From the NCBI GenBank assembly GCA_025331125.1, contig JAOALB010000124.1:1-64000 (forward strand): DNA of 64,000 nucleotides. Reading direction: 5' to 3'. Under the pieces are notes generated by a model. That model had not been told where the DNA came from, ran no database searches, and saw only the letters and a program-made list of their open reading frames with translations. This stretch comes from Mycogone perniciosa (lineage: Eukaryota > Ascomycota > Sordariomycetes > Hypocreales > Hypocreaceae). A program made the translations under genes and the position numbers. Below, one piece after another: positions 11,250 through 22,905 of the stretch (within the stretch, counting starts at the first letter, position 1; every line of letters begins with the position of its first letter).

Positions 11250-12080
11250 CACGTCGGAAAGCAGGCCATAGTTTTGTGAGTTATGGCGATCACATAAATG
11301 AAGAGTGTGAACAAGAGGATTGGACAACGTGAGATTACATGGTGAGTTGCTGTGTAGTCGGACTGCCGCGGGGCTTGCTTATCTTATCAGGGTTGGGGTC
11401 ACAGCACTAGATATCTAGTACTCCTTTTGGTCTCATGAACCTCTACTTCGTAACCACCATGGCATTGCCCATGATCAGCACGACAGACACTTCTATGCTA
11501 AAAGTGCCACAACTGTCATTATTTCCCAAATTTGGGTCACATTTTTTACTGCTTAGTCGCATGATTGAGGCCGACCTCTCTGTGCACATCCCAATCTAGG
11601 GATGGTTGCATACATCTCCCAGCTTGGCATGATATTGCTCAACCACACAGATGGGAACCAAGATTAATGATGCTACGCTGTCATAAGGCTGAGATGCATG
11701 TTGGTTGGCTTCCTGTCAAGCACGTGGTGAATCTCTCGGCGATCTCGACACTTGACGTCTGCGTTTATACGTGCGTATGCATGCTGAGAGTTAATCTGCA
11801 TGAACCTAATATCCGAAGCCTCGTTTGAAGATGCTTGATGATGCTTATAGATTCATGAGGCCTTCAAAAATCTTGCCTATCGATGATATAATGCATAGGC
11901 ACTAAGGAACACACTAAAGTAACAGTAATGGGTAGGTGGATCATCCAGCTACCTGGCATCCCTTGATTGCATCATTAAGCTACAATGAACCCATCCTCCC
12001 AGCTCCAATCCCCATCAGTTGAAAGCTATTCCTTCCTCCAACCTCACCGACAACCCAATGTTGGAAACGCCATCTCGAAT
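11250..12080. other. Gene-free interval
   Basis: About 830 bp without a supported gene. One TACTTCGTA motif copy lies at 11444-11452. Confidence 0.4.
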
Positions 12081-12415
12081 TTACGAGTTAGCATCACAGA
12101 GGGCCTTGACGGCAGGCAGAACCTTGTCTATCCATCCAGTTAGCATCTCGCCTCGCCTCACTAAACAGAAGGTTAATAGGGGGGACACATACTAATGGCC
12201 TCGCTGATGCCGCAAGCACCAACGATGCAGCCAGTAGCATCAATCTGGATCTTGCTGAAGCTCTTGCAAGCGCACTTGAAGTCGGTCTCGGCACAAGTCG
12301 TGACCTTCTTGATGGAGTTCAGAAGGCAAGGCAGAGCGCAAGAGGGCACTTCGCCGACGGTCTGGGCCGAGGCGACGGCGAGGGTAGCAACGATGGCAGC
12401 AAGAGAGAACTTCAT
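12081..12415 (-). CDS. Small secreted CFEM-domain protein
   Basis: Exons 12415-12193 and 12127-12081 give 89 aa; the 65-bp intron (GTATGT donor, TAG acceptor) splits an Ile codon. MKFSLAAIVATLAVASAQ is the signal peptide. The mature 71 residues contain exactly eight cysteines in CFEM order: VPSC, LPC, TTC, FKC, AC, TGC, GAC, and a last one in ALCDAN. The second exon is required to supply the eighth cysteine, which supports the splice. The Asp between the third and fourth cysteines (ETDFKC), which binds haem in Csa2/Pga7-type CFEM proteins, is present. There is no GPI tail, so the protein should be freely secreted. Possible roles are haem capture or interaction with a host or surface. Confidence 0.93.
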
Positions 12416-14165
12416 TTTGAAGGTTGAGTTGGGGGTTGATACAAGTATCAAAGATTTCTTGTAGGTGATTTAGGAGTAGGGGTTGTGTTATTGAGTGATG
12501 GAGTGATGGTTGGAGAAGAAAGAGAATGGGATCCAAGGGGGGAGAATACCTGGCTTTATATTCGGAGCCCAAGGCCTCGAGGACCCTAAGATCACATCGA
12601 CAGGACTGGGGAAGGAGCACATTTTTTCGGCCTCGAAGAAAGTAACTATCCCCAGACATGCGGGCTTTCAAGCCTTCTCACCCATTCCATGATCATGATG
12701 TAACCCTGCCTCTGGGGGGAAGACTTAGTTCCATTGCGGCAGGTGCGTGAAAAGTGGTTTCCCAGAGTATAATACGCCTCCTATTCAGGATATACTACTA
12801 TTTTAGTCCACTTCCTGTTGACCAAAACGGTGTGATGCAGAAAAGACTACGTATATGCGGGCATGTAGAAAGGCGTCCGTCCCATTATCACATTTCGTCT
12901 TTTCTCATACAACCCTAATATGATTGATGGATTAATTATCGAATCCCTCTTTTTATTAAATGCTTTGTGCAACCTCATCCCATCCAGGCTGCATACACAC
13001 CACCAAGCTGCGGGTCGTCGGCGTCTTGGGACATGCACATAAATCCAGTCCTCCTCCATACCCAACCAAAAAAATTAACCCAATAAATAAAAATTCAAAG
13101 ACCAAGAATACGTAGCACAATATCGTAAAAAGTTAGGCTGTCATGCATTACCCATCTCCACAAGGTGTGTAAAAATACTTTTCTCAAGCTTGCATAGATC
13201 CGTGGAAATGAAGCATACAAAGCGGATAAACTCGGCACATCGCCACAACTCCATCTGCTTGCTCGCCTCCACTGAAAACGAAACAATTAACTTTTTCCCT
13301 CTGGGGCAATAAACCAGGGTAAATCTCTCAAGACATTTTATCTACTGAGATTATAAAAACCTCCCTCCACAAAAGGGAATATAACCAGAAAATCCCTCCC
13401 CGTTTTGGAAAAGTCTGACGGAATCTTGGCTGCATTGCAACTCTCCAAGCAGCATTCATGATCCTTTGATACGAGGGTGTATGCTTATACTTCGTATATA
13501 CTCCGTATGCCCGTTAAAACACAGATGAAATAGAAGCCCCTCGATCTTCTTCCCCGCAAAAACACTGCCGCCTGCCCCATGCAGGAAACACCATGCATGA
13601 AATACCACCCTCCAAATCCTACCCTTAGGACTTTTCCAACCCTCCAAATGGCTCGTTTGGGCGGCAGAACCTGCAGCCCATATCGAAAATATCAATAGCC
13701 AACCGGTTCCCCGCGTCACCTGATGCTCCAGACCACATCTTGCCTCGGGATATCGCCAATCCAGGGGCTCACGCACAAAAAGCTTCTGATCGTCCACCTA
13801 TGAACCAGCAGGTTATTCACATTTCAGTCTATGGAAGTTGGCCTCTTCCCCTCCCAACTCCGCCAAATAGGGGTATAATATCCTCGCATATAGGTATCGA
13901 CATGAGAATCATCAGGGGGGTCCTCCCCCCGCATTATGCACCCCCTCCACCCCCTCACTCTTCTCCCCGCCGCCGCTTTTGCCTTGTCCCGTGTCCCCCG
14001 GTCTTCCCGTCTCCATGCAGCCGCTCCCCCGTTATGCCTCTCGGTTGCCTTCTCCGAGCTGGACAAAACCCCCGCCCCATGAACGGCTGAAGAAATAGAG
14101 ACGAGAAGAAGATAACAAACTCGTTTTCCAAACAGACGAAAACTGGCCATTAGTTGTAGGCATTA
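12416..14165. other. Gene-free interval of about 1.75 kb
   Basis: Lies between the 5' side of the CFEM gene and the 3' side of the sphingoid-base kinase gene. Motif copies TACTTCGTA and TACTCCGTA lie at 13488-13496 and 13499-13507. The stretch 13920-14000 is rich in C on the plus strand. A minus-strand frame at 14150-13824 begins with a signal-peptide-like sequence, but its remainder does not look like protein. Confidence 0.4.
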
Positions 14166-15897
14166 CTACGCCTTCTCCCATCCGGCCGGGCCGTCAGCCT
14201 CATACAATCCCCTCTTGGAAATCACCCGACCCAGGCCCCTATGGATCTCGGCCTGGAACGGCTCAAAAGGTATCTTCTCTCCGTCTATGCTGATGTAGCC
14301 ATCCTCTTGATTCCGCGGAATGATGCGATAGGCCGAAATCTTCTTGTATGTGACATTTGGGTTGTCAAAGAACTTCCCTTTTTCGACCGCCAGCAGTGCC
14401 TTGGCGAAAGCCCGCGGCGACAGATCCCCGTTCATTGTGACGAGATCCATGCAGCCGTCGGTAGGCATGGCTGCAGGAAACATATTGGCATCCGGTGACA
14501 TGTATGCCATCTAGTAATACGCCCTCTCGTTAGCCTCGGTTTGCTTCACGTACAATGATGTCAGCCCCAGACTTACGTTTCCACAGTAAAAGCTCCCAAT
14601 GTTGTCGTGGGAAATCATCTCCCATCCTTCAGGGAGCTCGTCCTGGACCGTCCCATACTTCAGTGTTGGTAGACCTTCCGATTCATTAGCCTCAGTCTCT
14701 CCACCCTCATCCACCTTGAGCAGATTTGGGTCATTGATATTCTTCTTGTAGTGCTGTTTGATCTTGGCCTTGTCGTCGATTTCGAGCTTCACCGCAAAGT
14801 CGCATGGATAGCACTTCCGTTGGACCACTCGCATTGCAAGGCCGACCTCGAAGCGAGTGCCACCCATCCATCGCAGGTGCTCAGTGCCAAGGTCGCTCTC
14901 GGCGATGATGCCCAGGCACTGGGACAGAAACGACAGGATACGACGGTCGCCTTGAGTGACGGAAACGAGATCTATGGGGGACACAATGCCCTTGACAATG
15001 GCCAATGCTGCTAACCCAGCGTTGTTGGTCCCATTGGTGTTCAGAGAGAATCCATTGCCAGAGCCACAGGGGATATGGCTCACGGCAATCTTCTTGAGGG
15101 CCTTCCCAGCATCTGGACGCTTGGCCAGCCCATTAAAGATTTCATGCGGCGTGCCATCACCAGAGAGCGCCATGATAGTGTCGTATTTGTCGAGATCCGC
15201 CTTTTCCACAAGCTCCGTAGCTTCCCCACCCCTGGTGAGCGTCACCATATCCAGCTCCATGCGCGCAGCTTCAAACAATGGCAACACATGCTTCTTCCAT
15301 TTGGCCAGAGCCCCTCCGGGGCCTGAATTTGGATTAATCAACACGTAGGCTCTCTTCTGTGCTTTTGCGGGGCCATATGCGTGTGAGAGGAGCAGAGATG
15401 CGAACTCCTGTGGCGACGGCCCGTCAGCCCCCACATCGGAGCTGGGAATCGCAAACGTCCATTTTTGGAGCTTGGGCGATGACTTGCTTGAGTGTTGCGC
15501 CGCATAGTCAACCACGAAGTTGCCGTTGGAAACTTCTGCCCAGAGGATGTTGTACAACGGAATCGACTGTTTTCCCTTGCCATCTAACCACCCGATATTG
15601 TTAGCCAGCGAAGCTCAACTCGCAGATAGCTTCATAGCAAGGGAGAAAAGCTCACCACCCGCTACTCCCGAAGCAGACTTCTTGCTTTTTTTGCCATCAG
15701 GATCTACCAAAATGTCAGGTCTCAATTGCGCGCGCAATGGCACTAAAACCCAATGGGTTCGTTCGCAGAGGAAGTGCTCCCATACCGTTCAACACGAGGT
15801 CCTTCTCGCCAATCGCCAGCGTCTTCTGACCCCCCAAGCTGAGTCGCTGAGTGCCACCAGCTGCTGCTTCACCCTCCATCGTCGAGCCGTTTTCCAT
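14166..15897 (-). CDS. LCB4: Sphingoid long-chain-base kinase (Lcb4/sphingosine kinase type)
   Basis: Exons 15897-15786, 15703-15656, 15583-14577 and 14510-14166 give 503 aa and all phases close. The enzyme phosphorylates sphingoid bases using ATP. The diacylglycerol-kinase catalytic motifs are present: YVLINPNSGPGG (nucleotide loop), MALSGDGTPHEIFNGL (the SGDG signature) and HIPCGSGNGFSLN. The N-terminal motif QSIPLYNILWAEV and the C-terminal block (PTDGCMDLVTMNGDLSP; YISIDGEKIPFEPFQAEIH) are typical of sphingosine kinases. The 48-nt second exon links the start to the catalytic region. The start at 15897 (MENGSTMEGEAAAGG) is chosen because the upstream frame becomes hydrophobic and unrelated. 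It lies in a housekeeping stretch with no linked sphingolipid genes. Membrane association is expected from the family. Confidence 0.93.
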
Positions 15898-16226
15898 CCC
15901 GTGGTCAATGTTTTCGGCTGCCGAGGCGCCCGAGGTATCCGAAAGTCCGCACTCAGAACAAAAGTCGTCGTCAATGATGGACTCGAGCTTTGAACGTGAT
16001 TTGGGTATTCTAAATCGAAACAAAAATGGACAACACATATATAATAGGAGTGAAAAAAGGTGAGAAAGGGAGAGAAACAAGTGACAAAAAAATGAAGGAC
16101 AAGCACCCCCAGATAAGCGAAGTGAGCGGATAAGAAAAGTGGTAAAGGAGAGAGACGAGCCGATGATGATGGAGTATGGTTGAAGCTAATGCCAGCCCGC
16201 TAAACGGTACTTACGAGTAGGTCCAG
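15898..16226. other. Upstream region of the LCB kinase gene
   Basis: No gene seen. It ends at the GTCCAG direct repeat (16221-16226) that borders the MITE-like element. Confidence 0.35.
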
Positions 16227-16491
16227 CAAGCGGGTGACAAAAAAAAGAGGGACCGCGAACACATAAGTACTACTAGGTATTATAGCTAATAACTCCGATT
16301 GCCCTATATCACCCTTATTGCAATAGATTATACTATCATTAAAATAGATCCCTATCATTAGGATAGATAGCTACTATCTAGCTGGCATTTATATTATACA
16401 ATGAAATAGTAGAAGGCCCCAATACTCTGTCAGCTAAGTGTCTGATCAGATGTATATCATTTTGCGGTCCCTCTTTTTTATCACCAGCTTA
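16227..16491. mobile_element. MITE-like element, copy 1 (intact ends)
   Basis: A 265-bp AT-rich segment bounded by near-perfect terminal inverted repeats. The left end reads AAGCGGGTGAC, a run of A, then GAGGGACCGC. The reverse complement of the right end reads AAGCTGGTGAT, a run of A, then GAGGGACCGC. A direct repeat GTCCAG lies immediately outside each end (16221-16226 and 16492-16497), as expected of a 6-bp target duplication. There is no coding capacity. The interior matches a second locus at about 56035-56185 in opposite orientation (shared words include TTGCAATAGATTA and ATTGCCCTATAT). It is therefore a member of a non-autonomous DNA transposon family. The superfamily is not identified. 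Confidence 0.82.
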
Positions 16492-16497
16492 GTCCAG

Positions 16498-17153
16498 GTT
16501 CCCCGGGACCACTAGTAATAGCGCCAGGGGAGGTCACCAACAGTGGGGTTCCAGCTCGAGGCCGGTTTTGGTCCATTAATGCATACTCGTACATGCCGAG
16601 GTCCTCAAACAAAGCAAACGGATTCATTTTGCACCAGCACCCAATCCATGGATTGGATAATATTATTAGCATAATTCTCATACTATTCCTTGATAGGAGA
16701 CGGGCCAAAAGGCTACTCCGTTCCAAAGTTCCATTTTCTTTTCAGGCTATGACCCAATTGTAAGTAAACCACCTAAGACGTCACTGGCAGCATTCGCTTA
16801 CTTAGACGGAGCGTCTGCGGCCGCCGAACATCAGCTCTGCCGATTTCACGTCACCATCAGCATGTCACCGAGAATTGCGCCGTTTCGTCGTCAATGCCAA
16901 TGGTCATCAGTATCAGTCCTATCGATATGCCTACCAACTTTTGTATATGCAGTCCCCCAAACTCCCTCTACCCGCCTGCCACCAGGAACCAGTTGACCCA
17001 TAGATATATACAATACAATGATATATATCTTGCCCAAACACATTCCCTTCCCTCATCTTCTCATAGAGTCATAGACCGTGGCTTGAAATGCTTCACGCTA
17101 CCCCAGTCCCTCTCATTATGCTTTTCTCCCTTGAAGGGTGGCTGAACGCTCAT
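16498..17153. other. Gene-free interval
   Basis: Contains the right flank of the MITE and the 3' region of the NAA15 gene. No supported gene. Confidence 0.35.
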
Positions 17154-19732
17154 CTAAGACAGTCGCGTCACCCCCGGCCACTTCGCCTGCGCCGCCTTCT
17201 GGAAAGCATTCGTCTCGGAGCTTCTCCAGCTCCGTAACGTCTCGAGTATCTCTATCGCATCACCAAACGTCGTGCTCTCGTGGTCAAGCAAACCAACGAT
17301 TTCTTTCTCGCACGTGCTCTTGTCTCCGCCCAGTGATAGCCTGGCCTTGATGGCGGAGAGGGCGTGGAGTGGGCTGGCCTTGTATTTCGCCTGGAACTCC
17401 TCGTTGTATTGGCTCAGATCCGTGGTCTCATCAACGGCCTTGAACTCAGCCTTCAGGGCCTCAATTGCCTTGGGCGGGAGGTCGGACGGTGGCTTGCTGA
17501 GCAAGTTTCGGAGAGCAATGACTTGTTCATGCACCCGGGGATTCTCAGCGTTGATTGCCAGCGCGTGGTTGAGGCAACGGAGAGCAAGGACATATTTTCC
17601 TAATCAACTAGTTAGCCATTATTGAATTCATACGCAGCAAACAGAGAAATACTGACTTCGGCGCATATAGACCTCAAATCCAGCAATTTGGGCCTCAATG
17701 CTCTTGGGACTGGCTTGCAGCATCGGTGTGAGGAACTTCATAGCCGCTCCTAGCGGATCCGTCGTGGCTGCGAGAGTCAAGCCCAATGGATCCTCATCCT
17801 TCTTCTTGACCTCGCCTTGCTGGCCGCCCTTGTTTGGATCTTGCTTAGCCTGCTTCTCTGCCGCCTCCCTCTCAAGTCGCTGTAATTCCTTCTTCGCCTT
17901 CTTTGCTGCCTTCTTCTTTTCCAAGGCATCGGCGTCATTGCCATCCGTGCCGTTGATCCCGTTTGCTGATGGCTTATCTGCCATCTTCAGGTAAATATTG
18001 ATGGCATTGAGTGCCACCCGCGTGTAGAAGGGATGATCGCGAATATGATCCTCCCAGCGAACCATGTCGATATAGGCTCGGATCTGTCCCTTTCGCAGCG
18101 AAAAGCTGTGGAAGTCAAACTGATCGTCCTGCCAAACTTCAAAAATGTTGTCGATGGCATGGAACCGCTTGAGGGCGAGACCAATATCACCCTGTCTAGC
18201 ATAAGACTCTCCGTCTTCCGTCAGGTACCAGATGCACTGCATATCCAACAGTTCTGCAAGAGTGCCTCCGACTGCATCTCCCCTAGTAAATAAAGTAACA
18301 GTTTTCAGGGCCTTTTCGCCTTCGTTGTTGCGAAGATGGTACTTGGCGGCCTTGCTGTTAATGTAACGATCCTTGAGGTCAAGCTTGCGAGCGTAGTCCA
18401 TGATCTCTGCAGCCTTTTGAAGGTCACCTCCATGCTTCAATATCCGAGCCTTGGTCATATGAAAGTCGACGCTCTTAGGGTCCTTTTCAATGGCACGCTC
18501 GATGTACTCCGTGGCTTTGGCGAGGTCGCGACTCAGATGATAGCTGTAATGCTGTGCGAGATAGTAAAGTCCAGCCGCTTCTCCCTTATCCTTGCTCTCG
18601 GAATCGGCATCTTGTGAGTCAAGATACTTTTCGGCCAATTGGTTCAGCGTATCCTTCTTAAATGAATCGGAGTAGAGATGTTTCAGGTTGGCAAAGGTGG
18701 AGGGAACACCCTTGTTCAGCATCAAAGTCAAGTATCCTTCCGCGGCCTTTTGGAACTCATCTCCTAGCATGAAGTTAGTCGTCACAAGTTCCCGAAATAT
18801 TTCAATAAAAATCCTAAGTTCCACTCACCCGTCAGAAAATCTAGGGGAAGTCGTCGAGCAGCATCGCAACGGGGGAATTTCTGTGCGAATTCATCATAAA
18901 CAGCCTTTCGTGCCACCAGATCCTCTGCGGGTATCTCCAGAGCTTGCTCCAGCTTCTCATAATAGGCCCCGTGCTCTGTATTTCGTTCGAGCAGCGCCCT
19001 GTAGGCTTTTGCGGCCTCTTCCTTCCTCCCCAGCTTGAAAAGATACTCAGCTCGGCACTCCAGGACAGCCAAACGATCCAGGTTGTGCTTAGCATCACTC
19101 TGCAAGTGGTCCAAAGCCCGCTGGTAGTCGCCTTGCTCTGCAATCAAGGAGTTCTTGTACATGGTGGCCTCCGAGTGTTCAATGTCGTAGCGGGAAGGTG
19201 TGGCTTTCAACGTCCCTTCGTATGTTTTGAGGACATTCTCCGCCTCGGTAGGGTTACCGGCCAGATGGTGTGCAATTGCCAAGGCTGTCCAGCTCTGGCG
19301 CAACTGAGGTTTCGCCTGGAGCATGGCGGTTCGGCTCTGAATGTACCCTTGGTAATCGCGCATTTGCACTTGGAGAATGGCAAGGTCACGTTGGATCTGG
19401 GAGGAGTTAGGGTCAAGCTTAAGCGCAAACTTATATGCCTTGATAGCCTCTTCGAAATTTTTGACTGCTCGGTACAGAAGCCCATACACATGCCAGCAAA
19501 TGTGAGACTTCATATCCGCTGTCAGGGCTTCTTTTCCAAGAGCAAACGCCTCCTCTGTTTTCCCTTGGCTATTCAGGATCAGGGCCTTCATGGCCATTGT
19601 ATCTCCATGCTTGGGATTCTTCTTGAGGATGAGGTCGGCGGTCTTGAGACCGCGCTTGTATTGCTTGTCCTCATAGCTGCGGATGATGGTCCGGAACTGC
19701 GCCGCTTCCTTTGGCGCCAGTGGTTGCGGCAT
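17154..19732 (-). CDS. NAT1: NatA N-terminal acetyltransferase auxiliary subunit NAA15/Nat1
   Basis: Exons 19732-18829, 18763-17657 and 17599-17154 give 818 aa. The protein starts MPQPLAPKEAAQFRTIIRSYEDKQYKRGLK and continues as a long array of TPR helices (KHGDTMAMKALILNSQGK, CWHVYGLLYRAVKNFEEA, GAYYEKLEQAL, and others), the solenoid that wraps the Naa10 catalytic subunit and tethers NatA to ribosomes. A Lys/Glu-rich coiled segment (ALEKKKAAKKAKKELQRLER) near residue 600 matches the basic region of NAA15. YVLALRCLNHALAIN near the C terminus is also characteristic. Length fits the family (about 800-870 aa). One donor is GTCAGT, slightly off consensus, but the join restores the conserved RRKYVLALRCLN. 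The complex acetylates Ser, Ala, Thr and Gly N termini co-translationally. Confidence 0.94.
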
Positions 19733-20524
19733 CGTGACAGGCGGGTGGATGAGCGATGCGGGATGGATATGTAGAGCCTGTAATCTAGGGAAGATTCAAA
19801 GGAGCGGAAATGGTGCAATGAACAGCGCTCAATGCCTGTCAAAACGGAGCCCCGCGAATCTCGGTGGTGTGATCAGTGCCTGGCCGTTGCTTGGGACGAG
19901 GACGTCGGGAAGTGACCTGTAGCTCGACGGCTCAGGGTTTAATCCGCTGGCTGCACTGGTAAGAAGGCAACTGTCACTCCTCGCCGGGCAAACGTCGTGT
20001 ACCTCGTTGCGTCTCCGTGAGGACGTGTCGGTGGAAGTGAAGTTGGCTGGTTCTTAGTCTGGAAATCGACGCTCGTGTGTTGGCGGCGGATCTTCGGAGC
20101 TTGGGTTCTTCCACAGTAAATCGCCTCAAGCTGAATTCCCCCGCCTTGTCCCAAATCTCAGGTCATTCAATGGTGGGGCATCTTATCCATTGATCTCAAC
20201 TTCGAGGTGCAAAAACAAGATATCGCTCTGTCGCAACCATATCGTGGATTGAGGAAAGCCTGGAAGATTTATACATATTCACTGTACAAATTACTTTGAA
20301 CATCACCCTGTGGTGGACAGAGGGACAATTCACACAACACATTTATTTGTGATTAGAGGTCGGATTGAGGGGTATATTCGTCTACCTTATCGTACAGTTA
20401 CTACTGCTGTGGTGCTATCTATTGCTATTGTTACAGGCCGTATCTTCATTTACAGAACTCATATATATATCTTCGGCCGCGGGCGTCTGGTTTACGCTGA
20501 TACTGATGGAGGAGCACAAGGGTA
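19733..20524. other. Gene-free interval
   Basis: The upstream region of NAA15 and the 3' side of the Cid2-like gene. No supported gene or repeat. Confidence 0.35.
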
Positions 20525-21194
20525 TCATCTAGGGGTTGACTGGCTCGACTCAGCTTGCTTAGAGCTTTGCGCGTCTTCCCATTTAGCCATGGCATCCTCC
20601 CAGTTTTGTCCAGCTAACACCCCGCATCTGTCTTGGGTGACGCCCCAAGTCCGGCTGCGTACAATGCTCTCTACGCCACGCTCTTGTCGTATAAGGAGGG
20701 CAAGAGTCTGAGTACGAGCTTCGCGAGGAAAGAATCGTCCCGAATATGGATCCAATCTTTCATCGACCACTCTTCCTCGATCTTTCTGGTTTTCTAACTC
20801 TCGTATAGCCGTTTCTGGATCGTCCGGGTCGGGACTTGTAGCCACGATACCGCAATAGTCAAGAACCTCAGTCCTCGCCTTCCACGAGGGAAACAGTACT
20901 TTATCCCTGAAATCCTGGCAGGCCTGCGAATCGATCTGCCTAGATGATGCTCTTAGTGCGCGTCGCGATGTCGAGACAGGATCGAAACCCTCTTGGGCCG
21001 GGGTCACGAGAGCATTGAGATTCTGGGCGATGGAGTCGTCGACGGACGACCGTGATAATCGCAAGAAATCTGTGACATCAGCAATGATTTTTGCCGTCAG
21101 TATCTCGTTATCTATGCCTCCACGCACCACGGAGAGTCCCAAACGAGAAGCAAAACTGCGGCGACAAGCTGGGTGAACCAGACGCCTGGGACAT
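20525..21194 (-). CDS. Caffeine-induced death protein Cid2-like
   Basis: Exons 21194-21128 and 21069-20525 give 203 aa; the intron splits an Asp codon (G|AT), joining GTLR to DFLRLSRSSVDDSIAQNLN. The conserved body includes FRDKVLFPSWKARTEVLDYC, VATSPDPDDPE, RVVDERLDPYSGRFFPREAR and VESIVRSRTWGVTQDRCG. These match the fungal family named after fission-yeast Cid2. The cysteines in DYC and RCG are conserved in position within the family as I recall it. The biochemical role is unsettled. There is no signal peptide or membrane segment. Another in-frame ATG at 21142 would read the intron as coding and is rejected. Confidence 0.83.
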
Positions 21195-22905
21195 TATCTG
21201 CCGTCGCTGCTTGGGGCCGCTGCCCGAAGCCTCCGTTCTTAGGGTGACGCCTTTCCAGAGTAATCCAGCCAGCGTGAAGAGATGATTTGGGGCAGTGCAA
21301 ACGAAGTGATTAGTATTATTAAGAAAGTGACGCGGCCAGGCTGTATTGGTCAAGAATATGGTCAGAGAGAAAAACAGCGATGACGTGATGGTAATGGCGA
21401 GAACGGCGAAAATGCCGAAGGCGTGGAGTTCAGTACTACCGAAACGAATCGTCCGCTCGGAGGAATATAGGCCCGCCAAGGCCCGCCACGGCCCTTCATC
21501 ACCACAAGGGAAAGCTTAGACAACCTCTAAACGGCAGCCACACAACAATGGGATGGTAACGCGCTTTCATAACACCCCGTATAAGTGAAATTGTTGTAAA
21601 CGTTATCGTATTTGTATTTTTTTATTCATTTTATCTGCCCACAGAGTAAGATTGCATGTCCTCCTTTCAATGCGGCTGGCGTTCTCGTGTTTTGTTGGCT
21701 GTTTCATATCCAACCTATTAGTGAGCGTTGCAATTTGCGATAACCCTGACCCTGTCGACTTGGCGGAGGCTTCAAGTTCGCCAACTGAAGACTTTGGGAC
21801 TTTTGAGAGCTTGGCAGGCATACCGGCTTGATATCACATGATATTGCTGCAGATTTTCTTGAATTCAAATCAACAAATCCCTCTTAGATGGAAGATGAAG
21901 ATAAGGGGACCATCTTCGGAGTGGCCCGTACTAGTACTACTACTCCTGGTAGCTAAGACTAGCAGTCGGGATAAGGTTTACATGGGGGATTTAGCAGCAC
22001 TGGAATTCACGCCGCATTTTTCGACATGTCAGGGTGAAAACTGAGAAGATCTATTTAAATGGCTGTTTCATATGAAAATACTACCAGTACTATGTAAAAG
22101 AAGACTTGTTGAAGTTATAGACCTGATGTGCTTAGGAGCCACCCAACTCTCAGCGTGGCAAGGATTAGTCAAGCGGAAGATGCCTTTGAAACAAGACTTT
22201 GCTAGCGGTACAAGTACATAACTACATGATCCCATAACTTTAGGGGATCTGGTGTCCTCACGTCAGCCCTCAGTGGCCCAATGGCCCTCAGCCACTGCGA
22301 GCTCGTTTCTTGATACTGCTTTTGACATGACCTCGTACTCGTATTGCGCCAAACTTTGAAGCCTCTGCTTACCCATGTCTGACACAAAATCCACCCCACA
22401 CACGACACGCTCCGAATGCTCCCCACTGAGATCTCCCCTGATGACGGTGGAGGCTTGTCGCGTGGCCAAGTCGGTGACGTGCCCACACAACGAGCAAGCA
22501 AAAAACTAAAGCCTGGGGCAATTATTATGTATGTACGGAGTACTGCTATTAGCGGCGGTACCTTGCAGTGCAGATTAGCAGGCCTGTGTTCCCTCGTGAC
22601 AATGTGTGCATTGCATGCCATCCAACAGCATAGCCTATGACCGCCTTTCATAAGAAACATCCTCACCTCCGCCCGCCCTTCTTCCCCCTTTACAACTAAC
22701 TCCTTTGGTTACGATATCGACTTCTCACGGCTTCTGCTTGCTCAAGTTGGGCTCGTATCTCCGACTTGCTCCCTCTTGTTACCCAACCCCTCCCCTTCCC
22801 TTGTTTAAATATAGCAGCTACCCCACGTCTTACATCTTACATCTTGCTGTCCTCTATCGCTTTCTCCTTCTCACCCACAACACCAATACAACAACTTCTA
22901 CAACC
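21195..22905. other. Gene-free interval of about 1.7 kb between divergent genes
   Basis: No supported gene. One GTACGGAGTAC motif lies at 22533-22543. The last 200 bp before 22906 are pyrimidine-rich, typical of a fungal promoter and leader of a strongly expressed gene. Confidence 0.4.

Noticed and set aside
13824..14150. Minus-strand 108-codon frame beginning with a signal-peptide-like stretch
   Set aside because: After the first 25 residues the composition is Arg/Gly-rich and non-protein-like. It lies in the 3' region of the LCB kinase gene; no splice partner was found.
16481..16726. Minus-strand 81-codon frame abutting the MITE
   Set aside because: It ends inside the MITE terminal repeat and matches no family; possibly a gene relic, but too short to support.
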